A DNA stretch of 41,827 nt, from the NCBI GenBank assembly GCA_020629255.1, contig JAHDDR010000011.1:1-41827 (forward strand), given 5' to 3'. The notes under the pieces were generated by a model. It ran no database searches, had not been told where the DNA came from, and saw nothing but the letters and a program-made list of their open reading frames with translations. The stretch comes from Saprospiraceae bacterium. GTDB lineage: Bacteria > Bacteroidota > Bacteroidia > Chitinophagales > Saprospiraceae. The position numbers and the translations under genes were made by a program. Below, one piece after another: positions 18,190 through 26,988 of this stretch (its first letter is position 1; the number at the start of each line of letters is the position of its first letter).

Positions 18190-18843
18190 ATGAAACATAT
18201 TTATCTTTTATTTTTTTTATGGATGCTTCCTTTTACGTTATTGGCTCAAGATAAATTGAATAATGCATTTCGATTTACCAATGGGATTTATCAAAATTAT
18301 GAAGAATTCAAAAAAAATAAACCGTCTATTTTTTGGAATGACGTCACCTCCGATTTAATTGTGATGGAACCGATCCATAAAGCGAAAATGGGGAATTTAA
18401 AATGGGAGGAAAAAGAATCATCCATTGCATTAGAAAATATTTGGGGTTTCTGCGTAAATGGAATTCCCTATATAAAAGTAGATGATGGAAAAGAATCGGA
18501 ATGGAAAAGTTTTGCGGGAATGCAATTAAGAGGAAAAATCTGTTATTATGAATTTGAATTTACAGAAAAAGAAGAAGTGGAAGTTTCGGCTTATAACCCA
18601 TTAACCAAAAAACCATTCAGAACCGGAAAAGTAGTACAGGAAAAAATAATTCCAAAAAAGATAATGATGGATTTCCAAACCGGAAAAACAGAAATATATA
18701 CACTGGAGAAAGTGAAAGAATGGATTGCGTCCGATGAGGAATTGTTGAAAACATTCGAAACAACCGAAGAAATAAAACGAAGGGAAAAATTATTTAAATT
18801 CCTTCAAATATTTAATGATCGAAATCCGATACAAATTAATTAG
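18190..18843 (+). CDS. Uncharacterised secreted protein within the gld cluster
   Basis: Signal peptide MKHIYLLFFLWMLPFTLLAQ. The track ORF from 18178 overlaps the gldA stop; internal Met at 18190 is an alternative start. No family recognised. Confidence 0.8.
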   Translation: MKHIYLLFFLWMLPFTLLAQDKLNNAFRFTNGIYQNYEEFKKNKPSIFWNDVTSDLIVMEPIHKAKMGNLKWEEKESSIALENIWGFCVNGIPYIKVDDGKESEWKSFAGMQLRGKICYYEFEFTEKEEVEVSAYNPLTKKPFRTGKVVQEKIIPKKIMMDFQTGKTEIYTLEKVKEWIASDEELLKTFETTEEIKRREKLFKFLQIFNDRNPIQIN

Positions 18844-18852
18844 GAGTATATT

Positions 18853-19581
18853 ATGGTAGAAATACTCAAAAAAGAATTGAATATGTTTTTTAGCTCCTTG
18901 ACAGCCTATATTGTTATCGGAGCTTTTCTTGTCGTGATGGGTTTGTTCATGTGGGTCTTTCCGGATTATTCTGTATTGGAATATTGTTATGCCACACTCG
19001 AACAATTGTTCCAAATGTCTCCTTGGATTTTTGTCTTTTTAATTCCAGCAATTACAATGCGTTCTCTAGCAGAAGAAAAACAAACCGGAACCATCGAATT
19101 CTTAATTACAAAACCCGTAAAATTAATGCACATTATTTTCGGGAAATATTTGGCGGCAGTCCTATTAATTATTTTTGCTTTGTTACCCACCCTCATTTAT
19201 TTTTATACCGTTTATGAGTTGGGATCACCCAAGGGGAATTTAGACTCAGGAGCAGTTTGGGGTTCTTATTTAGGATTAATTTTATTGGGAGCATCTTATG
19301 CCTCAATAGGCTTGTTTGCTTCCTCGTTAACGAACAATCAAATTGTTGCTTTTATGTTGGCGGCTTTTTTATGTTTCTTTTTTCATTGGGGATTTTTCTA
19401 TTTGAGCAAATTGCCTGTTTTCTTAGGAGCAACAGATAATTTTATTCAAATGCTAGGAATAGATTATCATTATAATTCGATAAGTAGAGGCGTAATAGAT
19501 TCGAGGGATGTAATTTATTTTTTGAGTTTTATCGGTTTTTTTCTAGGGCTCACATTTTTGAAATTAAAGGCACGTAAATAA
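18853..19581 (+). CDS. gldF: Gliding motility ABC transporter permease GldF-like
   Basis: ABC-2-type permease: EILKKELNMFFSSLTAYIVIGAFL, SLAEEKQTGTIEFLITKPV, multiple TM helices. Confidence 0.9.
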   Translation: MVEILKKELNMFFSSLTAYIVIGAFLVVMGLFMWVFPDYSVLEYCYATLEQLFQMSPWIFVFLIPAITMRSLAEEKQTGTIEFLITKPVKLMHIIFGKYLAAVLLIIFALLPTLIYFYTVYELGSPKGNLDSGAVWGSYLGLILLGASYASIGLFASSLTNNQIVAFMLAAFLCFFFHWGFFYLSKLPVFLGATDNFIQMLGIDYHYNSISRGVIDSRDVIYFLSFIGFFLGLTFLKLKARK

Positions 19582-19602
19582 ATTAAATTTTTATTCTTTT
19601 TT

Positions 19603-21276
19603 ATGGATATAAAATACATCATCGGATTAATAGTAGGAGTAATTTCCATTAATTTTTTAGGGCAACAATTTTATACCACCATTGATTTGACAGAGGATCA
19701 AAGATATACTTTGTCGGCTCCCATTTCTGATATGTTGAATCATTTGGAAAATGATGTGACCATTCGAGTTTTCCTAACCGCCGATTTTTTACCCGCCGAT
19801 TATAAATTATTTAAAAAAAGTATTTCCGAAAAATTAGACGATTTTGAAAACGAATCATCAAGAATAAATTATTTTTTCGAAGACCCCAATAAAGGAGATA
19901 TAGAAACCATCCGACAAAGAGGAATGGCATTGCGTAAAATGGGTGTGAATCCGGTGCGGGTAGGAAAAGACCAACAAGGAAAAGATGTGTATGTTTTTCC
20001 GGCCGCTGTTTTTGAAGGAAAAGATACCGTTGTCGTGAATTTAATGGATAATGATATTCCAGGAGCAGATGAAAAAACAGTCATCACAAATTCCATTGGA
20101 TTATTGGAATATAATTTAGCCAAAGGCGTACAGATGGCATCTGGAAAAATAGGCGGTGTTGTTGCCTTTACCGAAGGACGGGGAGAACTTTCGGCAGGCG
20201 AAATATCCGATTTGGATCGGAGCTTGCGTCAAAGTGGTTATGCCGTGGGTCGACTCCCCTGGGATAACATCGAAGTCTTTGACCCTAAAATAGATGTAGT
20301 GGTCATAGCCAAACCCCAAAAAACATTTTCCGAAAAAGATAAATTTATTTTGGATCAATACATCATGCAAGGCGGTAAAGTAATATGGTTGATTGATCGC
20401 CTAACGGCGAGCTTGGATTCCATGATGCAACGCCAAGTATATACACCTTATGATTATCCCTTAGGAATCGAAGACCAATTGTTTAAATATGGCTTTCGAA
20501 TCCAACCCAATATTATTATGGATATGGAATGTACCCAAATTAAATTAGTGGATGGTACGATGGGTAATGCAGCACAAATGAATGTGTACCCCTGGTATTT
20601 TCATCCGGCGGTGAGACCTTTTTCCGACAATCCCATTGTTAAAAATCTGGATCGGGTGAATTTGCGTTTTGCCAGTGTCATTGATACGATTGCCACAAAA
20701 AAAACACAAACACAAAAAACAATTTTATTACAGACCTCCGATAAATCCATGTTGAAATTTTCTCCCGTAGAATTAAATTTTGAAATATTACGGGTAGAAC
20801 CCGATCCACAATATTTTAATAAAGGCAATTTACCCGTCGCCGTTTTATCCGAAGGAGAATTTACTTCGGCTTTTGAATACACAGCTACAAGCGAAATGAA
20901 ATCCTTAATGGAAAAAAGAAATATGGAAGTCATGACGCGATCCGTCCCAACAAAAATGTTGGTAGTCGGAGATGGAGACATTGCCCGAAATGATTTTGAT
21001 CCCGCCACAGGTAATATACGTTCCCTGGGTTTTGACAGAGTATCCGGATATACTTTTGCCAATAAAGAATTCCTGATGAATGCCATAGAATATATGTTGG
21101 ATGATGGCGGTATCATCCAATCCAAAAATCGGGAAGTAAAACTAAATCTTTTGGATTGTACTCGAGCCAAAGCAGAAAAATCCTATTGGCAATTCTTAAA
21201 TATTATACTGCCACTTTTATTCCTCGCTGGCTTTGGTGCCTTGTATTATTTTATTCGGAAAAGGAGGTTCGGATAA
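19603..21276 (+). CDS. gldG: Gliding motility ABC transporter auxiliary component GldG-like
   Basis: N-terminal TM; YTTIDLTEDQRYTLSAPISDMLNHLENDVTIRVFLT; QGGKVIWLIDRL; C-terminal TM with RKRR. Confidence 0.9.
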   Translation: MDIKYIIGLIVGVISINFLGQQFYTTIDLTEDQRYTLSAPISDMLNHLENDVTIRVFLTADFLPADYKLFKKSISEKLDDFENESSRINYFFEDPNKGDIETIRQRGMALRKMGVNPVRVGKDQQGKDVYVFPAAVFEGKDTVVVNLMDNDIPGADEKTVITNSIGLLEYNLAKGVQMASGKIGGVVAFTEGRGELSAGEISDLDRSLRQSGYAVGRLPWDNIEVFDPKIDVVVIAKPQKTFSEKDKFILDQYIMQGGKVIWLIDRLTASLDSMMQRQVYTPYDYPLGIEDQLFKYGFRIQPNIIMDMECTQIKLVDGTMGNAAQMNVYPWYFHPAVRPFSDNPIVKNLDRVNLRFASVIDTIATKKTQTQKTILLQTSDKSMLKFSPVELNFEILRVEPDPQYFNKGNLPVAVLSEGEFTSAFEYTATSEMKSLMEKRNMEVMTRSVPTKMLVVGDGDIARNDFDPATGNIRSLGFDRVSGYTFANKEFLMNAIEYMLDDGGIIQSKNREVKLNLLDCTRAKAEKSYWQFLNIILPLLFLAGFGALYYFIRKRRFG

Positions 21277-21285
21277 AAGGTGTAA

Positions 21286-21425
21286 TCAAAAATTACCGCC
21301 CTCCAATATTCGAATAAAATCTTTGATTTCATTAATTCTATTGTTGAAGTATGTAATGATAAGGAACAAACCCAATAAAATGGATGAAATAATAAATCCA
21401 ATCGTTTTCCACCACGGTTTCCTTA
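21286..21425 (-). pseudogene. Orphan C-terminal fragment of a membrane protein abutting the IS remnant
   Basis: Minus-strand reading in one frame: ...IKFKIRKPWWKTIGFIISSILLGLFLIITYFNNRINEIKDFIRILEGGNF*. A TM helix plus tail with no start codon, adjacent to the transposase end. Confidence 0.55.
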
Positions 21426-22067
21426 TTTTGAATTTGATTTTCGTACTGCGAGCAGATTTATCTGCTCAAGTTCTTTGTAATAATCTTCTATTTCATAATC
21501 TGTGTAGGCACTATCGGCAAAGAGTTCACTACCTGGAGGCAAATCGATATTCATGCTTTTGAAAGCTGTGATGTCGTGATATGATCCCGCACAGATGAAG
21601 TACTCCACAGGAATACCTTCAGCAGTGGTTATGACCTGAACTTTGAAACCATAGAAGTATTCGCGTTTGGAAGTGTTTTTACCCCTATATGCTTCATGAT
21701 CAAGTAGTTTGCATCTGGGAATACGGATGTTCTTACATACCGCCACAGGAAAAGAATCGATAAGGTATTGACTTTCCGTATTCAATTCCTTCAAGGTCTG
21801 ACCCAGTGTGAAAAACAGATTTGAAATAGAGGGGGCAAGCCGGTGTAGGTGTCGGTTGTAATTGGATTTATGCGGAAATTCAAAACCATGTACTTCCTTA
21901 AGGTACAACCTGCTTTTTGCATAATTACCACTAAAATACCTTGCAGCAACAAGGGCTGTGGTTATTATTTGCGCATCGCTCAACTTGCGTCTGCCACCCT
22001 CTTTTGAGTGGCATATTTTGAAATAATCGTCAACAAAACAGTAAATTGCAATCGTGAAGTCTTCCAT
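21423..22067 (-). pseudogene. Truncated IS982-family-like transposase (214 aa)
   Basis: SDAQIITTALVAARYFSGNYAKSRLYLKE, LIDSFPVAVCKNIRIPR, YFYGFKVQVITTAEGIPVEYF, ELFADSAYTDYEIED, LLAVRKSNSK*. Ends abruptly where the family normally continues. Confidence 0.75.
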
Positions 22068-22137
22068 TGTAAATTTTGTTTAGCGACTTTAACTTACAAT
22101 TTTTGGGAGACTTCATTTTATTTATCGCAACTTGGGT
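21423..22137 (-). mobile_element. IS982-like insertion sequence remnant, 3'-truncated
   Basis: Transposase plus a terminal sequence reading ACCCAAGTTGCGATAAATA on the minus strand (outer end at about 22137). No matching inverse end found on the other side. Confidence 0.75.
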
Positions 22138-22704
22138 TATTTAGTCTGTTGAGTTCATCGTTCGGATGCGCAATGATTGCAAAGAAAGCCTATGGTGTTA
22201 CAAAACCAAAAGTAGAAAATGCTAAATCATTAAAATTGTTTCTTACAAAAAAAGAAATAGATGTAACGAATGTTTATACTGTTGATTTTGAAAATTATAA
22301 ACCCTCCCTTAATTTGATAAACGGTCAAATACCTGAAGTTCTCATCTTTGACAGGGATGGGGTATTTATACCGTATGGTAATGAACAAGCTTGCAATGCC
22401 CATGCCTTTTCATTTGTTGAAAATCTGGATTCTTCTATAAAATATGCAACAAATGATTCTATACAATTAGATGATGCTTTTACATGATTTGGAAGGGAAT
22501 CGATTCGTGGGCGAAAAGGGAAATGAAGATTTCCATGTATTTATTTACTGGGCAAAATTTACAGGAAAACTAAATGATGATCATGTGAAAGTTTGGGGAA
22601 AACAGGCTTTGGAAAATAAGAAATCCAATATAAAAGTGTATAAAGTGAATATGGATTTTCAAGAACATTGGGGCGAAGAAAACTTGAAGAAAATCAATAT
22701 ATAG
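22138..22704 (+). pseudogene. Lipoprotein gene missing its 5' end and apparently frameshifted
   Basis: Frame 1: ...LFSLLSSSFGCAMIAKKAYGVTKPKVENAKSL...NDSIQLDDAFT*. It continues in another frame as LLHDLEGNRFVGEKGNEDFHVFIYWAKFTGKLND...; removing one T from gatgcttttacatgat restores a single ORF. Confidence 0.6.
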
Positions 22705-22706
22705 AA

Positions 22707-23558
22707 TCAAGCTGTTTCTAATATTTCAAGATATTGTGAAGGTTCCGGCCTTACTCGATAATTATCAGTAAGGTCGGCATATCTAATTATGCCATTTTTA
22801 TCTGTAACAACTAAGGTAGGGTAGACATTATCCGAATCGTATCCTAGTATTTCCATGCCAATAGGAGTTCCATAAGCATCGAAAAGACCAAGCTGTTTAG
22901 CAGATCTGAGATCTTCATCCATCAAGAAAATGGCGGGAATGTCGAATTTGTTAGCCAATTTTTGAGTGTGTTTTTGGGATTGTGGGCTGATGAAAATTAA
23001 ATAAGCCCCTTTTTCTTCAATACTTTTATATTCTTTTACCAACTCCTTGATTTGAGCCGTACAGAAGGGACACCAATTTCCCCGATAAAAAAGAAGAATA
23101 GCAGGGCGATCCATGTAATCGGAAAATGAGACCGTTTGCCCATCTAGCATAGTAAATGAAGCATCGGGTAATTTTTTGCCCACCTGGATTTTGGAATGAT
23201 CCCGTTGTCCGAAATCTGTTGACCAATATGTATAAAGCAGCCAACCGATGAAGCCTAAAACTCCTATGGTTAAGGATGGTAAATGCAAAGATTGGAAATT
23301 GAAATATAGATTTCCAAGCAAACCAATTAAGGAAGATAAGGTGAGGGCAGCCATGTTTTTACTCGTCCGAGGTACATGATTGACATAAATCAACCCAAAA
23401 TAGAAAAAGGCAGTACAAAGGATAATTAAATTGCAAAAACCCACTTCAATATTAATCCGCTCGTAGATTTGGAATAAGGTATATATTACACCGAGTACTA
23501 CAAATGCAACATATAAACTAACAAATATTGATTTCAGACGCTCCATCACTATATTCAA
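22707..23558 (-). CDS. Membrane-anchored peroxiredoxin/AhpC-TSA-like protein
   Basis: Four or so N-terminal TM segments; thioredoxin-fold core ILLFYRGNWCPFCTAQIKELVKEYKSIEEKGAYLIFISPQ. Confidence 0.85.
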   Translation of the reverse strand: MNIVMERLKSIFVSLYVAFVVLGVIYTLFQIYERINIEVGFCNLIILCTAFFYFGLIYVNHVPRTSKNMAALTLSSLIGLLGNLYFNFQSLHLPSLTIGVLGFIGWLLYTYWSTDFGQRDHSKIQVGKKLPDASFTMLDGQTVSFSDYMDRPAILLFYRGNWCPFCTAQIKELVKEYKSIEEKGAYLIFISPQSQKHTQKLANKFDIPAIFLMDEDLRSAKQLGLFDAYGTPIGMEILGYDSDNVYPTLVVTDKNGIIRYADLTDNYRVRPEPSQYLEILETA

Positions 23559-23648
23559 CCCAATTTATGAATTTCCCCAAAAGTAAAACAAAAGAATAAA
23601 AAAGAGCCATTCAGCAATTATTATTTAATCTGCCGTTGTAAAGAACAA

Positions 23649-23680
23649 AACCGGATGCCATTTTGAAATGACATCCGGTT
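23649..23680 (-). terminator. Intrinsic terminator for the 24480-23704 gene
   Basis: aaccggatgccatt/aatgacatccggtt stem; minus-strand exit sequence is TTTTGTTC. Confidence 0.75.
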
Positions 23681-23703
23681 GTATCTCCGAAAGAGGAAAG
23701 ATT

Positions 23704-24480
23704 TTATTTATGATCTTTTATTTTGCTCTTCCCCTTGGCTTTTTCAGCTTTGTCCAAACCTTTCGCTTTGGCCTTTTCGGCTTTGTCCAAGCCTTTTTTG
23801 CTCGCTTTTTCGGCTTGCTCTATCTTCTTCTTGATCTTATCATCAGCATTTTTCTTGATTTCTTCCGCTTTTTTCATATTCCCTTTAGGATCTTTTATGT
23901 CACGGATTTCATCTTTCCCTTTGGTAGAACCTTCTAATGTAGGTCTTGTATCTGGTTTGCCTTCCAATTGTTTAACACCACCTTTTACAGGTTTGCCATC
24001 TAGAGTAGGCCTTGTATCCGGCTTGCCCTCTAATTGCTTCACATCTCCTCCATTCACTGGTTTACCATCTAATGTAGGTCTTGTATCTGGTTTGCCTTCC
24101 AATTGTTTGCCCTTGCCTTTACCCGGTTTAGGCGTATTTTTAATGGTGGCCAATTCCGCCTTTTGAGTATTCATTTTGGTTTCGAAAGCAGCAATTTGAG
24201 CTTCTTTCTTAGCAATTACATCGGCAGGAAGCGTACCATTTTTCTTGTGTTCGGCCAATTTGGCTTTTGCCTTCTGGATTTTCTTATCCATAGCGCTTAC
24301 CTTATTGTCTAAGCTTACAGCTTTGCCATATGCACTCTTAGGAGCTTTTTCCTCATTTTGCTTAATGGTTTCTACTGTTTTTGTAGTCTTGACAAGTTCG
24401 GTGCCAACACCTCCTTGTGCCATTATAGTTGTGCTTGTAAAGAAAAACAAAGCACAAAGAATCAATAATTTCGTTTTCAT
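23704..24480 (-). CDS. Secreted Lys/Ala-rich coiled-coil protein with three internal repeats
   Basis: Signal peptide MKTKLLILCALFFFTSTTIMAQ; 3x QLEGKPDTRPTL(D/E)G; C-terminal KGLDKAEKAKAKGLDKAEKAKGK. Confidence 0.82.
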   Translation of the reverse strand: MKTKLLILCALFFFTSTTIMAQGGVGTELVKTTKTVETIKQNEEKAPKSAYGKAVSLDNKVSAMDKKIQKAKAKLAEHKKNGTLPADVIAKKEAQIAAFETKMNTQKAELATIKNTPKPGKGKGKQLEGKPDTRPTLDGKPVNGGDVKQLEGKPDTRPTLDGKPVKGGVKQLEGKPDTRPTLEGSTKGKDEIRDIKDPKGNMKKAEEIKKNADDKIKKKIEQAEKASKKGLDKAEKAKAKGLDKAEKAKGKSKIKDHK

Positions 24481-24534
24481 ATCAAAAAGTGTTTTAATGA
24501 ACAGTTTTGTCGTTAATAATTAGTAATTGAGTGA

Positions 24535-24756
24535 TTAATCCAGTCCGTCTAAAATGTCATCCAATTCCGACTCCAGTTCATCTACTTTAGTCTCTATGGA
24601 ATCTACAACTTCTTGGCTTACTATAGGTTCTGTAACTTCTTGGCTGGTTACAGTGTCATCATTTGGTGTGGGAGTATCACCCCCACTTCCTGATGTACAA
24701 GAAAATAAACCGATGCTTATTAGTAGGGCGAATAAAATGTTGAATGAATGCTTCAT
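24535..24756 (-). CDS. Small acidic lipoprotein (73 aa)
   Basis: MKHSFNILFALLISIGLFSC lipobox; tail VDSIETKVDELESELDDILDGLD. Confidence 0.7.
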   Translation of the reverse strand: MKHSFNILFALLISIGLFSCTSGSGGDTPTPNDDTVTSQEVTEPIVSQEVVDSIETKVDELESELDDILDGLD

Positions 24757-25022
24757 ACTAGCTTGTTTTTGTTTTGATAATAATAAGACGTTAAGTTAAG
24801 TCAAAAGGATATATAATTTGCAATACATTAGCATATATTAACAAAATCCATTATTCGTGGATAAGTAAGAAAATGTCTTTTTTCTTAAAAGAAATCACAT
24901 AAATATATTAAGGATATGAATGGGTGACTCGTCACCTAAGCCTCTAAATCCAAAAGTTTATCAATAATAAAAATCTTTCATTACCGCGATTTTAAAATAC
25001 TATTGAGTAAAGCAATGAAAGA

Positions 25023-26867
25023 ATGAAAAACTTTTTTACACTAATATTGAATATAGTTATATTAGGAGTAAATTTTGCCCAAAACTTTCCACCGGATCTA
25101 AACGGTGAAGCCCTTCGTCTTTGGATGAAGAGCAGCCAATATGATGAATATTATAATTTACTAGGATATACAGAGGCAAGACGAAATATTTATAATTATA
25201 TTGATAATAGGAATGGTGTTATAACTGGAGTTTATTCAGGTTATCAAGTACCCCTTCCTTATGGAGGAACAGAAACAAACCCGATGCCCATTAACTGTGA
25301 ACATACCATTCCGCAAAGTTTCTTTAATTCCGAAGAGCCCATGATGTCCGATATCCATCATCTTTTTCCTACCTATTCTAATTGGAACAGTACCAGGGGC
25401 AACAATCCTTTTGGCGATATTGATGATAACATTGTTACCAAATGGATGTATATGGATACGGAACAAACCCAGATTCCCAATCAGGATATCGATTCCTATA
25501 GTGAATTTTCTCACCCATATTTTGAACCCCGGGAGGAACATAAGGGAAATGTAGCCAGAGCCATTTTTTATTTTTATACCATGTATCCCACTCAGGCAGG
25601 ACCAATGTCTCAAATAGGTGATCTTAACACCTTTTATCAATGGCATTTGCAAGATCCTGTTGATGGCTGGGAAGAATTAAGGAACGATGATATCGAATTT
25701 TATCAAGGCAACAGGAATCCATATATTGATGAACCTGGTGCAGTAGAATTGGCATGGGGCATTAATCAACAACAAGGTATTCCTGTAGGAAGTACAAATA
25801 TATCACTTACCTTAAATGCAGGGAATCTTACCATAGATTGGAATGACGTAGATGCCGAAGTTGGATATCGCCTTTATCGCTCAGGAGATAATGAAATTTT
25901 TGAATTATTAGCAGATTTGGGAGCTAATACAATGACTTGGAATGATACAAATATTCAAGAAGGCAAGACTTTTTATTATTACGTAACTCCCTATAATACG
26001 AACGGTAATGGAGCGGCTAGTCTTATAGAATCGAGATTTATAGATTACACCCCGAATGTTTCGACTTCTTCAGAATTAATCATTTCAGAATATATAGAAG
26101 GTGGTTCATATAATAAAGCAATTGAAATTGCCAATTTTACCGGTGAAACCATCGATTTATCAAATTATGAACTTCAAAAGCAGACCAATGGAGCAGGTGT
26201 TCCGGTTTCGTTATCATTAAATGGTATTTTGGACGATGGGCAAACTTTTGTAGTGGCAAATGATGGTTCTGGAACGGAGCTTTTAACCATTGCTGATGTA
26301 GCAACATCAAGTTCGGTCTTTAACTTCAATGGTAACGATCCAATTTTGTTGGCGAAAAATGGAACCGTGATAGATGCTGTAGGTGTACTCGATGGTGCCG
26401 GAAGCTATTTTGCCCAAGATATAACACTGGTAAGAAAATCGCATATCACACAACCCAATATCCATTATACACTCTCAGAATGGGATATTTATGCCAAAGA
26501 TACATACGAGTATTTAGGGAGCCATAGTATGGATTTGGTGCAAGTGCCTGAAGAACCCTTCGTTCCTTTATCTGGTTTTGATAAACCAATTCTTAATCCG
26601 AAACCTTATTCCCATCAATTGGGGCTTTCTCCAAATCCGCCCAAGGGAGGCACTATCCTTCTCACTCTGAGGACTGAAAACTATAATCCTACAAATATGG
26701 ATTTAATGGTCATGAATATGATGGGGCAAGTGATGGAACAAATGCACTTTGGAAATGAAACATCCATTCACCATTCTTTAGATATCAGCAAATACGCAAA
26801 AGGCATTTATTTTGTAAAGGCAATTATTGGTGGAGAAATTCAAACCCAACAATTGATTATCCAATAG
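25023..26867 (+). CDS. Secreted endonuclease I-like nuclease with lamin-tail-like domain and T9SS tail
   Basis: INCEHTIPQSFF...DIHHLFPTYSNWNSTRGNNPFGDI; SELIISEYIEGGSYNKAIEIANFTGETIDLSNYEL; C-terminal LGLSPNPPKGGTILL...SKYAKGIYFVKAIIGGEIQTQQLIIQ. Confidence 0.9.
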   Translation: MKNFFTLILNIVILGVNFAQNFPPDLNGEALRLWMKSSQYDEYYNLLGYTEARRNIYNYIDNRNGVITGVYSGYQVPLPYGGTETNPMPINCEHTIPQSFFNSEEPMMSDIHHLFPTYSNWNSTRGNNPFGDIDDNIVTKWMYMDTEQTQIPNQDIDSYSEFSHPYFEPREEHKGNVARAIFYFYTMYPTQAGPMSQIGDLNTFYQWHLQDPVDGWEELRNDDIEFYQGNRNPYIDEPGAVELAWGINQQQGIPVGSTNISLTLNAGNLTIDWNDVDAEVGYRLYRSGDNEIFELLADLGANTMTWNDTNIQEGKTFYYYVTPYNTNGNGAASLIESRFIDYTPNVSTSSELIISEYIEGGSYNKAIEIANFTGETIDLSNYELQKQTNGAGVPVSLSLNGILDDGQTFVVANDGSGTELLTIADVATSSSVFNFNGNDPILLAKNGTVIDAVGVLDGAGSYFAQDITLVRKSHITQPNIHYTLSEWDIYAKDTYEYLGSHSMDLVQVPEEPFVPLSGFDKPILNPKPYSHQLGLSPNPPKGGTILLTLRTENYNPTNMDLMVMNMMGQVMEQMHFGNETSIHHSLDISKYAKGIYFVKAIIGGEIQTQQLIIQ

Positions 26868-26899
26868 ATATTTCACTCCCAATGTTTAAGGAGACAAAC

Positions 26900-26934
26900 C
26901 CAAGCCGATGGCTCTTTAAGAGTCATCGGCTTGG
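26900..26934 (+). terminator. Intrinsic-type hairpin after the endonuclease gene
   Basis: ccaagccgatggctc ttta(a) gagtcatcggcttgg, a near-perfect 15-bp stem with a short loop, 33 bp after the stop. Confidence 0.8.
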
Positions 26935-26960
26935 TCATTAGATGATGTTCCTTACCTTTG
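26931..26960 (+). promoter_or_regulatory. Bacteroidota-type promoter for the ABC-F gene (-33 TTG, 19-bp spacer, -7 TACCTTTG)
   Basis: TTG at 26931-26933 and TACCTTTG at 26953-26960 match TTTG/TAnnTTTG spacing; ATG at 26989. Confidence 0.6.
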
Positions 26961-26988
26961 TGGAAATTCAACAGATAAAATATCCAAG

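Noticed and set aside
23723-24166. 147-aa plus-strand ORF with LPSNCLTPPFTGLPS repeats
   Set aside because: Antisense of the signal-peptide-bearing repeat protein; the repeat is inherited from the sense gene.
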